This document shows positions 21,106 to 31,507 of a DNA stretch of 64,000 nucleotides, piece after piece. The position numbers and the translations under genes were made by a program. The notes beneath the pieces are model-generated. The model was not told the origin of the DNA and searched no databases. It saw only the letters and a program-made list of their open reading frames with translations. Position 1 is the first letter of the stretch; the number at the start of each line of letters is the position of its first letter. The stretch comes from Eutreptiella sp. 'Long Island Sound 2002' (Eukaryota; Euglenozoa; Euglenophyceae; Eutreptiales; Eutreptiaceae): the NCBI GenBank assembly GCA_964036045.1, contig OZ038381.1, positions 141,708,096 through 141,772,095 on the forward strand, given 5' to 3'.

Positions 21106-23135
21106 CCCCGCAACCTGCTAACCACCGACCGCTAACCATCAACCACCCCCGGCAGGCCGGCGCCGCGCGGCAACGGCCGGGGAGGTGAGGGCCCCGGCGA
21201 GGGCCTGCGCGGGCATCCAGCTCTCGATAGGGGGGGCGGGTGACGGGCGCGACCCCCTGGCCGATGGCTGGCCCCCGGGACCAGGGCCGCCATGCCGCCC
21301 CCGCCCCCCCCCCCCCCACGGCCGACGAGAGGCATCACCAGGGGGCCAAAGGACCCCCCCCAACCCACCCCCCCCCCCCCCCCCGCACAGACCCGGGGGC
21401 AGGCGGGGGGCGGCCCCCCCACCCCCCCCCCCCCCGCACCCACCGCGGCAGGGGCGCCACAGGCGCGGCCCTCCGCCCCCCCAGGGCCGGGGGGGCGCCC
21501 CCCCCTCAGGGGGAACGGCGGCTGGGCCTGCTCCCGCGAACCCACACCGGCGTGCCGGGGCAACGCGCACGACGGAGCAGGAAGGAGGCCGCACCCCACA
21601 TGACCCTCCCGTAACCACAGCCCGCCCCGAGGTGACGGAGGGAGGGTGTCAAGTCAGATGGGGCCCCCGGGGGGGCGGTCCACGGGCCGCCCCTCACCCC
21701 CCCCACCACGGGGCGGCACTTCAGCCCCGACCGCAAGCGCGCGCCGGAAAGGAGCGCACCGGCGACGCGGAGAGAGCCAGGAAGGAGTACCACAGGCCGC
21801 CGCCTGGGACGAGAGCAGGGAGGCCGCGGCGCGACACCCCCCCCCCCCCCCGCCCCCCCACCGGCCCGCCGGCCGCAGGGGCCCCGGCCCCCACCCCCCG
21901 AGGCTGAAGGGACGGACCCCCCCGCCCAGGAGGGGGGCCGGGGAGTGACCCGCCCCGACGCCCCAGCCGCCGGCTCCAGTGGGGGCCGCGAAGAGCATGT
22001 GGGCCCACGCCTGCGCACCGGGACGCCGCGCAGATCGTGCCCAGAGAAGCCGGGTGGGCGCGAACCGGAATGGTATGGGTGGCCACGCCCCCCATGGACA
22101 GCACGACGCCAAGGGACGCCCGCCTTGTTGCCTACCCGGGAAAAGCGGCCCCGCAACCCGCTAACCACTGACCGCTGACCCTCACGACCACCCCCGGCCG
22201 GCCAGCGCCGCGCGGCAACGGCCGGGAGATGAGGGGCCCCAGGGAGGGACTGCGTGGGGATCCGGCACTCGGTAGAGGGGGGCGGGGGAAGGGCGCGACC
22301 CCCCTGGCCGATGGCTGGCCCCCGGGGCTGGGACCGCCAAGCCGCCCTCCCCCCCCCCCCTTTCTGGCCGACAGGGGGCATCGCCAGGGAACCGAAGGAC
22401 CCCCCCCACTCCCCCCCCCCCCCCCTCCCACACAGGCCCGAGAGCGAGCGGGGTGGCGCCCCCCCCCCCCCCCCCCCCCGCACCCACCCCAGCTGGGGAG
22501 CCACAGGCGCGGCCCTCCGCCCCCCCAGGGCCGGGGGGGCGCCCCCACCCACAGGAGGAACGGCGACACGGTAAGGGCAGCGGCGGCTGGACCTGCCCCC
22601 ACGAACCCACACCGGCGTGCCGGAGCAACGCGCACAACGGAACACGAAGGAGGCCGCGCCCCACATGACCCTCCCGTGACCACAGCCCACTCCGAGGGGA
22701 CAGAGGGGGGGTTTGCAGGTCAGCCGGGGCCCCCAGGGGAGCGGTCCACGGGCCGCCCCTCACCCCCCCCCGCCCTGGGGCGGCACTTCAGCCCCGACCG
22801 CACGCGCGCGCCGGAGGGGAGGGCCAGAAAGGGGTACCGCAGGCCGCCGCCCGGAACGAGAGCGGGGAGGCCGCAGCGCGACACCCCCCCCGAGGCAAGG
22901 GGAAAGGACCCCCCCCACCCGAGAGGGGGGCCGGAGTGCGACCCGCCCCCCCGCTCCGGCCGACGGCCCACACGGGGGCCGCGAGGAACAAGCGGGCCCA
23001 CGCCTGCGCACCGGGACGCCGCACAGATCGTACCCGGAGAGGCTGGGTGAACACGAACCGGAGTGGTATGGGGGGCCACGCCCCCCATGGACAGCGCAAC
23101 GCCAGTGACGCCCGCTTTGTTGCCTGCCCAGGGAA
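21106..23135 (+). repeat. Two tandem ~1.04 kb units in the LINE 3' UTR
   Basis: The motif ccccgcaac(c)tgctaacca at 21106 recurs at 22149 (ccccgcaacccgctaacca), a period of 1,043 bp. Order is conserved through both units: the cggcaacggccggg block (near 21170 and 22212), long C-runs, cgcggccctccgccccccag (near 21456 and 22509), the cacaccggcgtgccgg block (near 21543 and 22610), gcacgtcatgaccctccc-type blocks and a closing cgcc(c)gc-ttgttgcct (near 22120 and 23108). The second unit is slightly shorter. Confidence 0.85.
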
Positions 23136-23374
23136 GGCAGAGGGACGGAAAGAGGCAGAGCGACCCCCCGCCCTACAGTCAGTCGGCGACCCGGTGGTGC
23201 TACTGCCCGCCTCTTACCCCTGTGCACGTCAGTCGGCGATCCAACGCACCCCACCCAGCCCCCTCCCCTGTCCCGACCCCGTGCGCGTGGACTGAGGCCT
23301 CCCGGCACGCGCAACACGCTTCACGGCGCACAGCCCCACCCACAGGACAGGATTCATAGCCGACGACACCCCTC

Positions 23375-23465
23375 AGTGGCGTAAGAGACTCCCGCGGCCC
23401 AGTAGTGAGAGCGTCGGTCTTCAATCGTCCAGTGCGGGGGTTCGATCCCGGGCGTTGGTGCTCCT
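23375..23465 (+). other. tRNA-like sequence with B-box match in LINE 3' UTR
   Basis: The segment contains ggttcgatccc, an exact match to the Pol III B-box core, preceded about 45 bp upstream by an A-box-like cggcccagtagtgagagc. The T-arm has mismatches and the anticodon arm does not fold cleanly, so this is not a convincing tRNA gene. It could be a tRNA-derived (SINE-like) head captured in the UTR. A second B-box match (ggttcgaacc) lies near 23716 without a clear A box. Confidence 0.3.
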
Positions 23466-24980
23466 GGGATCCCTGCACGTAGAGCTCTCTAGTTGGCGAC
23501 GTGGGAACCACCCCCCCCTCCAGCAACTCGCGCCACCACCGATACCGATGGATCGGGTGGAGGTCTCGTTCGTTTTACCCCCCACCCAAGTAAAACAAAA
23601 GACATGGGAACCACCCACCCCTGCAGCAGTGCGCACCGTCACCTGTACTCAAACAGGTCGATGGGAGGCCTCGCCCGGTATTCGAAGGGATCGGTGGGAG
23701 ACCACCGATCCCGGGGTTCGAACCAGCTCCTTCACGGCGAGCGTCTGGTGCGCTACCTCCGGGGTGGCTGCCTTCAGAGATACACGGGCACCCGGGTCAC
23801 AGAACAAACGCGCCCGCAACCCCCTCCCCCTGTAATGAGAGTAAGCCCGCGGTAGGGCTGCCCAGCTGGGCCACGAACCGGGACATTGGAGCACCACTCC
23901 AGCCACGGTCACCCCAACCCCCCCACGCATCCCGCAGGGCGAAGCTCCGTGCGCATCAGGCACGTCATGGACATCAAGACGGCACCTCTCTCCCCCCCCG
24001 CGAGAACGGAGCAGGGCCCCGACAGCCGCACGCCCGCAACGCAGACCCCGACAGTCCACCTAGTGGACGGGCAGAGGAGGGAAGAGGGACGCCCCACACC
24101 CCACGCAAAGGACGAAGGCACCCCCCCGGGGACGCCCAGCCGCCGCCCCCGCAACCCCAAGCCAAGTAGGGGGGAACCGGGACCGGACCGCCCCCCCCCC
24201 AAGCACGCCAGACGGAGCACGGGACCGGGGCAGGACACGCGGAGGGGCACGGACCACATGAAACGGCCCTACCAGCGCCCAGTGCCGGGACCACGCGAGA
24301 TGCGCGCGCCACACCACCCAGCGGGGAGCGGACACCGCGAGAGCGCGAGCGCACACACACGAAAAGGACACGCGGGGACCACCAGAAGGGCAACCGGACC
24401 GAGCGCGCGGAACGCACAGACCACATGGAATGGCGTACCAGCGAGCGAGGATAAGGGACACCCGGACGGGACGGCCCGCCACATGCAACGCGGGGTACGC
24501 GGGGCGGGAAGGGGGAAGAAGGGGACACACAACACCAGGTACCGGCCCGAACCCCCCCGAACCGGCCGCGAGCGCCGCGCACACACAGACGGGACACTGC
24601 ACCCGCCAAGGCAGTAGTGGCGCACAGCGCCACGCCCCAACCCCTAGGCTAGGCAGCCACCGCGCCAGCCCAAGGGGGTCCCACTGGCGACAAGCCAGTA
24701 GCACGGGCCCGGCGGCGCCGGTGCCCCGGGCGACCACGCATTAGGGGGGCGACGCAGTGGGTAAGCGCCCGCGGCCACGGCTGCGAATTGATGCACTGAC
24801 CGGGGAGTGGCGAAACGGGACGCCGGGGAAGGACGGGGCTCCGAGCTCTGTGAACCCGGGGGACTCCGCCACCAGGCAGGAGGTGCGTCTTGGAGGGCCC
24901 CCCACTAGGACCCGGTGGGGAGGATATCACCTGGCCCGACCAGGTGGCCCCCCGGGGCCGAAAGGCGTCTAGTACCCGCA

Positions 24981-25004
24981 AAATCAAACCTCAAACCTCA
25001 AACC
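24981..25004 (+). repeat. LINE 3' tail of CTCAAAC heptamers
   Basis: The element ends in three heptamer units (aaatcaaacctcaaacctc and one more) just before the downstream target-site duplication. Short tandem 3' tails of this kind are typical of non-LTR elements that do not use poly(A). Confidence 0.85.
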
Positions 25005-25014
25005 TATACTACCA
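25005..25014 (+). repeat. Target-site duplication, 3' copy (tatactacca)
   Basis: Second flank of the LINE insertion, identical to 14770-14779. The copia reading frame continues from here (TTMTRTKC). Confidence 0.9.
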
Positions 25015-26690
25015 TGACTCGGACCAAATGTGTGAATTTGGCGCACATGGGGAAGAATATTTTCCTATTTGCGAAGCTTGGGTATAGTCCACATCAGATT
25101 GTGTTTGGTGTTAGTTCGAAGTGGCCCGATTATGATGATTGTGATTTGCTGGCTTTGGGCTTCTAAGATGTTGCGGCTGATCATTTGCAACACTGCATGG
25201 TTCACGTCTTCTCACAAATGTATAAAATGCGTGAGGTGTTTCATGCGGCTGATGTGAAGTCTAAGATGAGAGAGGCTGAACAATTTCAAGGAGCTGCGAA
25301 GCAGGATGTTGTCTTTGCAAAGGGTGATTGAGTCGATTATTATCATGAACCCACGAAACAAGGTATTGTTTCCTGGAAAGGTGCTGCTATTGTGGTGGAT
25401 GTTGATGCGGCCCTTGTGCTTGGCAAGCATGGTGGTGGTGTCAAGAGGCTGCCGACCATTGCGGTTCACCATGAGGCTTCAGTTGTAGGCAGTCGATCAG
25501 ACTCTGAGCTGGAGAAAGACGTTGCTGCAGACCAATCCCAGGAGGCTCCGGATGTGGCAGGCGCGCATACCAGGATTGTTCTGCCTGAAGTGGCGCTGAA
25601 GAAACGCTCTGTAGTGCCATCTTCGGGCGTGGACGATTCCTTCGATGTTAGTCCTGGGGATGGTGATGAAGCGGGCAATGTTCTTACACGGGACGAGGTT
25701 CGGGTCAACGGAGTGCCTGATTTTCTTGCATTTGTGGCACATGGCAAGCTGCTGGATATGCATTGTTGTGTTGAGGCGGCTCTCCGCTCTGTGGTGCATC
25801 TGACAGAAATCTTAGGGTTGTTGAAGCAGCAAGGAGCGACGGTTCCTCCAATTGGGAATACCTTCTCTGCTTTCTCTCAAGATGAGTTAGTCCTGTTTGC
25901 CTTTTGTCTTGCGATTATGGCTCTAAAAAGGAAGGGGTCACATGGCGAGGTATCTGCTGCACGTGCGTCAGAACCAGATTTTATGGAGGCGAAGAAACGG
26001 GAGCTTGTCAGTTCGGACCCATGTGGTGTCTATGAATCGGTTCTCCATCGTGGGCAGACGGTTGTTACAACGTGTTGGGTGAATACCGAGAAGGTTCTTG
26101 ATGATGGCACTGTCATTTTAAAGTCTCGTCTTGTTGCTCGCGTGTTTGAAGCAGCAGACAAGGACTCATTGGTCACCGCAAGTCCTACGGTGGATCGGGG
26201 CGTGTAGCGTGTGATGGTGGCAATGACGGCGGTGTATGGTTCGGAGCCATACCGTTTTGACATCTCCACAGTTGGGGAAATGCAGAAGATGGTCCTACTG
26301 TGGGAGGCTGGACCTGGTTACTGGCAGCAAAAGATGCGTCCGGGAAAGAAAGGTTTTCGTCGCTGCAACGGAGGAGCAAGACATTACGAGGAGTTGTAAA
26401 GAGTACCTTTGGCGCAGAAACACTGTCATGTACCGCAGCTTTGGACGATTTCTTCCTCCCTGCGAACTCGGTGAAGGCCATGATCAAGACACAACAGGTT
26501 CCAGTGACACTGCGCACAGATGGCGTGTCGTTGTGTGACCATATTCATTTGACGAAGCAAGTTTCGGAGAAGAGACTGCTGGTGGAGTTTTCACTGATCA
26601 GAGAATCCTTGGAAGCTGGAGAACACAGAATTTGGAATGGATTGATACATCAAGACAACCCGCAGATGAACTGACTAAACGTAAGTATCT
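25005..26690 (+). pseudogene. Copia pol fragment: integrase end, RT start, RNase H
   Basis: The 3' half of the split copia gene. In one frame it has the integrase C-terminus (FLFAKLGYSPHQIVFG), stops at 25164 (TAA) and about 25329 (TGA), a linker (VDYYHEPTKQGIVSW), and a long open part (25392-26207) ending in the start of a copia RT (WVNTEKVLDDGTVILKSRL, then SPTVDRG). Shortly after, RNase H appears in another frame (KTLRGVVKSTFGAETLS near 26350, VTLRTDGVSLCDHIHLTKQ near 26500) and finishes with a SRQPADELTK-type end near 26675. The roughly 300-residue RT core expected between these parts is missing, so an internal deletion has occurred. With stops and frameshifts, this is a dead copy. Confidence 0.8.
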
Positions 26691-27482
26691 GGTATTACTG
26701 ACACGATGTTTGAATTTAGGAATTTTACCATGAACGTTCATTGTAGGCATTTGACACATTATGTTGGACACTATGCATTCTGTTTGGTTTACCGCAGAAT
26801 TTGAGTTATAAGTTTCCACTAAGGTGTGTATATCACTGTGAGAGCAACCTGATTTTGGTTTTCGCGCGATCGCCCGAACTTGCAGTAAGTTACCCTTAAC
26901 TCATACTGTACTGTATTCGGGAAATGAAAGAGAAACGGATGCTAAAAAATGGTAAACTGTAACAGTATGAGTGATTGTTGACGGTCATTTTGGAATCAAT
27001 TTCTACTTTGGAATGCTTCCAAAAAGACATGATTACAAAAGCACTTCTAGCTAGTCTAGGACTGAGGGTTGCTTTTAAGGGTGTTTCATGATGGACAGAT
27101 GTACAGGGTGATTGCTACTTAGTCAACTGTATAAAACTGAACGTTTCAGAAAAAGCAGCAAATCCTAACTTTTAGAGTCACATGCATGTCAGAGCTTTAT
27201 TGTGTAAGATAAGTTTTGAGCTATGAATTATATCATTCTGCATTATGTTTGTTTTATAGATTGCTGTTTCTTCTTTGGAGAACCAAGACTGCCCATTGAA
27301 ATGCTCAGTGGTTTGGAAGCCTTCTATTGATTTGCCTCCTGATCCTGCTGAGTTGATTATCAAAAAGGTTTGAAAATACTTGGAGAAATCAAACAGACAT
27401 CAAAAAAGGAGAAATGTCTCTTTTTGCATTTTTGCATATTCCCCCAAAAAATTTTCTAAAAGCTTTTTTGGCATCCAAGTTT
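26691..27482 (+). other. Unassigned lower-GC segment downstream of copia
   Basis: No LTR with matching ends was found here, so the copia 3' end is not defined. The segment contains the 14-mer at 26764-26777 that recurs at 30947-30960 and an exon-like open stretch at 27260-27367. The remainder shows nothing recognisable. Confidence 0.4.
27260..27367 (+). other. Possible internal exon (108 bp, 36 codons)
   Basis: Preceded by a tttatag acceptor-like site and followed by AAG|GTTTGA, a weak donor. The 36 codons are stop-free and have ordinary protein-like composition (PLKCSVVWKPSIDLPPDPAE). There is no recognised family and no neighbouring exon, so this is only a candidate. Confidence 0.2.
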
Positions 27483-28171
27483 CCGAATCGGACACCAGGA
27501 GCGGGATGAGCGCAAACAGACATCGCCATTGCATCCGGCTCGCAAAAATATGGTTGTGGATACGGTCGGAATGTCCCAAGGTGCCCATAATCAGGAGAAA
27601 TGATAAAAATGTTTCTACTAAAAATTATAACATCCGTTACTGAAAATAGCACAAGCAAAAGATTTGAATCTTCAAACTGAGGGACTCTGTGAGGGAAACC
27701 AAATTCACCAATGCGACCACCACACATATTGGGTAGCTGCAGATTCAGACAATACGCAACACGCGGCCGGTAGGAAGGTGTTCTAAAAATAGACTTTTTG
27801 TTACCAAAAATAGAACAAGTGTGCTAAAAATAGAATGTGGTGTGCCAAAAATCGAAACAACACTTGGAGAGGAAACGGGCACGTCGGGTCGTCCCCATTG
27901 TGTCGGGCAACCTGCACATTGGTCAAATCGCTCCCAAAAGTGGCAAAAACAAAGCAACAAAACAACTAGGGTAAGGAGAGCAAAGCAAATACATATCAAC
28001 TTCATATCCCCTGCAAACTCTTGAATTCCAGCCCAGAAGTCCAGGAACGATCCCATATAGCGGAGGTGTTGCTCTAGCGGATGCACTTACAAAGGCTCTA
28101 CCAAAAAAATATAGGAAAAACAAGTGGGTCTTGACAAATATTGCTCCGTGGGAATCTTCTGAGCAGAGTAA
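27483..28171 (+). repeat. Dispersed repeat, copy 1, with copia-like RNase H tail
   Basis: About 660 bp aligned with 31508-32165 in the same orientation (for example atcggacaccaggagcg and gagaaatgataaaaatgttt are shared). It contains short AAAATAGAA-type motifs. The end reads in frame as LADALTKALPKKYRKNKWV, which resembles the end of a copia RNase H domain, up to a TAA/TAG near 28170. Probably the eroded end of another copia-like element. Confidence 0.55.
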
Positions 28172-28350
28172 GTAGGTAGGTAGGTAGGTAGCAGGTAGGT
28201 AGGTGGGTCCACTCGGTCGTGGAGAGGCGCCCCATGGTTCCTGCTGACGTTGCTGCTATGAGGAACAGGAAGACGCTCCGCGCTCGAAGAGGGGTTGCGA
28301 CTTACATCCCGCTACACCTGACTGGTGGCCCCCAACAAAGCGGCCCCAGG
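28172..28350 (-). mobile_element. SINE-like element with (ACCT)n tail, copy 1
   Basis: On the minus strand, a body of about 150 bp (starting near ggggccgctttgttggggg) ends in ggacccacctacctacctgc and further ACCT repeats. A second copy on the plus strand is at 43706-43862. No coding capacity. The tail sits directly against the stop of the preceding copia-like repeat. No clear target-site duplication was found for this copy. Confidence 0.65.
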
Positions 28351-28689
28351 CAACACCGGTAGGGCTGATCGCCGTCAGCGTGACGTACTTGTCATGCCAG
28401 GAGGGTGTGCCCCCGTGCTTGCGCACGCCCCTTCCTTTGGGTGGAACCCTAGGGGTTCACCGGACTTCCTGGCATATCCGGTTCCCAAAGCATGCATGCA
28501 TGTTCTTGGTACTGGGGTTCCGAGACGCTTGGGTGTCGCACGCTCGGCCATGAGTCCGAAAGCAGCGCAGGCATTAGGATGCAGCCCTACCCCAGGCTTC
28601 CGGATCTCGTTTGGCCTGGTCACCTGCATGGCACGGCCTGCCTCAGTGCCCGGGCTATGGACACTGGGTTTCCTATTATTGTGTGGCGC

Positions 28690-29290
28690 TTGTGTTTGGG
28701 TCTGGGTTGTGCCTGGGCTTGGGTTTCGGCTGCGCCCCGCCACTCCTGGCTGGGGGGTTGGGGTGTGTGTGTGCTTGTCTGCGCGCTCTGCTTGCACCCC
28801 GCCACTCCTGGCTGGGGTGTGCGGTGCTGGTGTGTGTGCTTGGGCTCGGGTTTTGGCTGCGCCCCGCCACTCCTGTCTGGGGTGTTGGGGCCTGTGTGTG
28901 TTTGTGTGTGCGCTTCGCTTGTACCCCGCCATCGCTGGCTCGGGTGTGCGGGGTGGGTGAGTGTCATTGGGCTCGGGTTTCGGCTGCGCCCCCCCAGTCC
29001 TGGCTGGGGTGTTGGGGTGTGTGTCTGCGTGTGTGCACGCTCTGCTTGTACCCCGCTACTCCTGGTTGGGGTGTGCGGTGTGGGTGGGTGTGCTTGGGCT
29101 CGGGCTTTCGCTGCGCCCTGCCACTCCTGGCTGCGGTGTCGGGGTGTGTGTGCTTGTGTGCGCGCTCCGCTTGTAACCCGCCACTCCTGGCTGGGGTGGG
29201 CGGTGTGGGTGTGTCTGCTCGGGCTCGGGTTTGGGCTGCGCTCCGCCACTCCTGCTCCGTGCTCCGCTTGTACCCTGCCGCTCCTGGCTG
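28690..29290 (+). repeat. G/T-rich minisatellite with a ~125 bp dimeric unit
   Basis: About ten ~62 bp monomers starting near ccgccactcctggctgggg. Two monomer types alternate: one ends in gcgctctgcttgtacc, the other in gggctcgggtttcggctgcgcc, giving a ~125 bp dimer repeated about five times. Apparent ORFs on both strands are by-products of the repeat. Confidence 0.85.
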
Positions 29291-29294
29291 GCAC

Positions 29295-29510
29295 CGGGGC
29301 TGTTTCGTGTGGACGCCGACACAGCCCCTTTCGGGTCGGAGGATGCCACGGCAGGGTCCCGTGCGTGTGTGCGTGTGCTTGCCCCCCTTGGCCGGGTTGA
29401 GCGCGCCGGCCTCCTGGGCGCATTTTGGTGCACCTCACCTTTTCCTGTGGCCAGTCCTGTTGTGCTCTTTGTTTGTTCGGCCCCCTCTGGGCTGGGGTTG
29501 CCCTGTTTCT
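29295..29510 (+). repeat. Dispersed repeat shared with 45530-45735
   Basis: About 200 bp matches 45530-45735 in the same orientation, including gtgtggacgccgacac, gggtcggaggatgccacg and caccttttcctctggcc-type blocks. No gene is seen. Confidence 0.75.
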
Positions 29511-29519
29511 GGTTGTTGT

Positions 29520-29950
29520 TGGGGTTTTTCGTTTTTTTTCCTTTTCCTTGTCTCGCCCGCGTTGTCTTCGGCGTTCCGTGTTTTCCAGCACCGAGTGCCC
29601 TGGACCTTGGCGTCTTGTGGTCCTCCCGCCCGCCCCCCCGTTTTTTCCTTTTGGTTTTTTTTTCCGCCCTTGTTGTCTCCGGCGTTCTGTGTTCTCCGGC
29701 CCGGGGTGCCTTGGGCCTTGGCGTCTTGTAGTCCCCCGCCCCCCCCTACCCCCCCCCTCTTTTTTGCGCACGCTTGTCTCTGGTGTTCCGGACTGCGGTG
29801 GGCCTTGGCACGTTGTGCTCCTCCCGCTTGGCGCCGCCTTTTTTTTCCTTTTCCTCCTCCTTCGACCTACCTCTTTTTTTTTGCTCGCCGTGTGTGTCTC
29901 CTCTTTTTTTGTTTTCCTTTTTCCGCTTCTGCCTTTTCTTTTCCTGCCTT
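29520..29950 (+). repeat. T/C-rich tandem repeat (~120 bp units)
   Basis: Three imperfect units contain a gttgtctccggcgttc-type block followed by gccttggcgtcttgt and long pyrimidine runs. The same family occurs at 45780-46265 (plus) and 42290-42870 (minus). Confidence 0.65.
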
Positions 29951-30960
29951 GGTGTGCCTGTTGTGCGGTGCTTTGGCTGGTTTGTGTGTCCTTGGCTGTG
30001 GAGTGTGCTGGTGTGTGTTGCTGTGGGCAATGTTCCCCGGCGGTGGCCGCTTTGTGCGGGCGCTGTGTTGTTGGGTGCTCCCTCGTTGTGCCTGTTCTGT
30101 GTGTGTTGTTGGCTGACCTGTTGCGGTGATGTGGTGTGTTTTGTGTTTTACCCGGTGCTGTGTGGCGTGCCTGTGTTGGGCTTGGTTCTTGCTCCATGCT
30201 GCCCCCTTCTGTTGCCGTTGCCTGGTCCCCCGTCGTGGCCCGTGGTTGTGTTCTGTCCTGGGGTGCGGTACTGCGTTGCTCTGGTGTGCCGCCTGTCCTG
30301 CGGTGTGCTGCTGTCTGCGTCGTGTCTTGCTGGTGATCCCGTGTTGTTTCGTTCGCGCTGGCTGGTGCTGTGTGTTGTCGCCTGTGGTTGCCGGCTGTTC
30401 GTTGCTGGGTCTGGTTGCCTGCTGTTGTTCTCCGCTGGCGTGTGTTGTCGCGGGTACTCCTGCCTGGCCGCGTGGCTTGGTACCCTGCTGTGTGCTGTGG
30501 TTTGTTGTGGTGCCCCGCTCCCCTGTGTTGTGTCCTGTGTTCTGTGGTGCTGTGTTGCCGTGTGGTGCCGTGCTGTGGCGCCCTACTGTCGGTTTTCCTT
30601 TGCTCGTTGTGTTTGTTTATGGTCTTTCCCTGTGTGTGCGGTGCTGTGTTGCGCTGCGCCTCGTGTTGTTCGTCGCCAGTTTGGTTTGCGCTGTTGTTGG
30701 TGCCTCGTGCTGTGGTCTGTCGCTGTGTGTTGTGGTGCCTCCCTTGGCTTTCTGTGGTGTGGTGGTGCTGCTCTGGTGTGTCGTGGTGTCCTGCTGTGCC
30801 GTGCTGTGCTCTGTGGTGCTGCGTCGCCTTGCCGTGCCGTGGTCCTGTGCTGTGCTGTGTGTGTTCCGTTGCTGCGGGTGTCTTATTTTCCTTTAAAAAC
30901 CAATTTTCGGTTTTTGAAAATAAAATGGAATAAAATAAATAGAAAATTGGACACTATGCA
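29951..30960 (+). repeat. G/T-rich repetitive segment with A-rich end
   Basis: Strongly G/T-biased on the plus strand (tgtgctgtgtgttg-type motifs), related in reverse complement to 39284-40090 and 41838-42290. It ends in an A-rich stretch (ataaaatggaataaaataaa) just before the 14-mer ttggacactatgca (30947-30960), also found at 26764. Long ORFs such as 29774-31060 reflect the skew; I do not call genes. Confidence 0.55.
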
Positions 30961-31189
30961 ACTCACGCACGAAGGCAGGCAGCAATGCCAAGGTTACATT
31001 TCTGATTTACATGTTACCACACGGCCTCGGAGATGGTGGTCCTGTTTGGGGGGGGGTTGACCGCTTTTCCCCCAGGGCCGGTTGCCTGAGCTGACGGAAA
31101 GGGATGAGGGGGGGGCACAAGGGAGGAAAGGTAGGTGCATGGAGAAGGAAAGAAAAGGAAAAGAAGCAGGGCGAAGGGACGCGGCGGCT
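30961..31189. other. Short unassigned segment
   Basis: About 230 bp with a purine-rich stretch (gagaaggaaagaaaaggaa near 31140). Nothing else recognisable. Confidence 0.4.
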
Positions 31190-31475
31190 TAGAAAAACTT
31201 TTGGAGTTTTACGCGCTGCTGGCGACAGGTTTTTCTTTGCGTTGTTGGCGTGTTAGTCGATGTGCGGGTTCACGTTATATTCGTACGAGCGTTACAGTGC
31301 TTACGGCATTAACTATTCACCTATTTAAGAGCAAAAAGATCTCTGTCGCGTTTTAATGCGTTTCGCAGCGTGTTTTTTCGCCTTGGCATTTTATATGCTA
31401 ATTGGCTTTCTTTCTAGCTATTTAGAAAGTTTTTTCGTCGTGTTTTACTTACCTTTTTATTTCTATCTGGCAACA
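31190..31475 (+). repeat. Dispersed repeat, inverted partner of 38690-38975
   Basis: About 285 bp aligns as reverse complement with 38690-38975, with clear divergence. Shared blocks include attcacctattt, cgtttcgcagcg, tttttcgcc, gctaattggc and tcgtcgtgttttactta. Non-coding. Confidence 0.55.
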
Positions 31476-31507
31476 AAGCGCAGCGCGCGCACCAGCACCT
31501 ATACCAC

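Larger units (their letters stand above)
14780..25004 (+). mobile_element. GC-rich LINE, right copy (10.2 kb, TSD-flanked, 5'-truncated)
   Basis: Non-LTR retrotransposon inserted in the copia integrase gene. It has a 10-bp target-site duplication, a 3' tail of CTCAAAC repeats just before the downstream duplication, and the contents pol C-terminal half, ORF A+B fusion and about 4 kb of 3' UTR. The pol frame is open right from the 5' junction (14781), so the element is 5'-truncated inside the RNase H region and has no RT. Base composition is strongly GC-rich against the copia flanks. It is the inverted partner of 1-4204. Being nearly identical to that copy, both probably came from a recently active source element elsewhere. 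Confidence 0.9.
20784..25004 (+). other. LINE 3' UTR, about 4.2 kb, GC-rich
   Basis: No ORF here has coding character; apparent ORFs come from C- and G-runs. The segment begins with the orphaned end of ORF B (to about 20950). It then contains two tandem units of about 1 kb (21106-23135), sequences resembling Pol III B boxes near 23440 and 23715, and a unique GC-rich segment to 24980. It ends in the CTCAAAC tail. Unusually long for a LINE 3' UTR. Confidence 0.6.

Noticed and set aside
23375-23465. A functional tRNA gene
   Set aside because: The B box is good, but the T-stem and anticodon arm contain mismatches and the acceptor stem does not pair.
28325-31060. Long ORFs (302-501 codons) in the G/T-rich region
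   Set aside because: G/T skew and tandem repeats remove stop codons; overlapping long ORFs occur in several frames without domain signatures.
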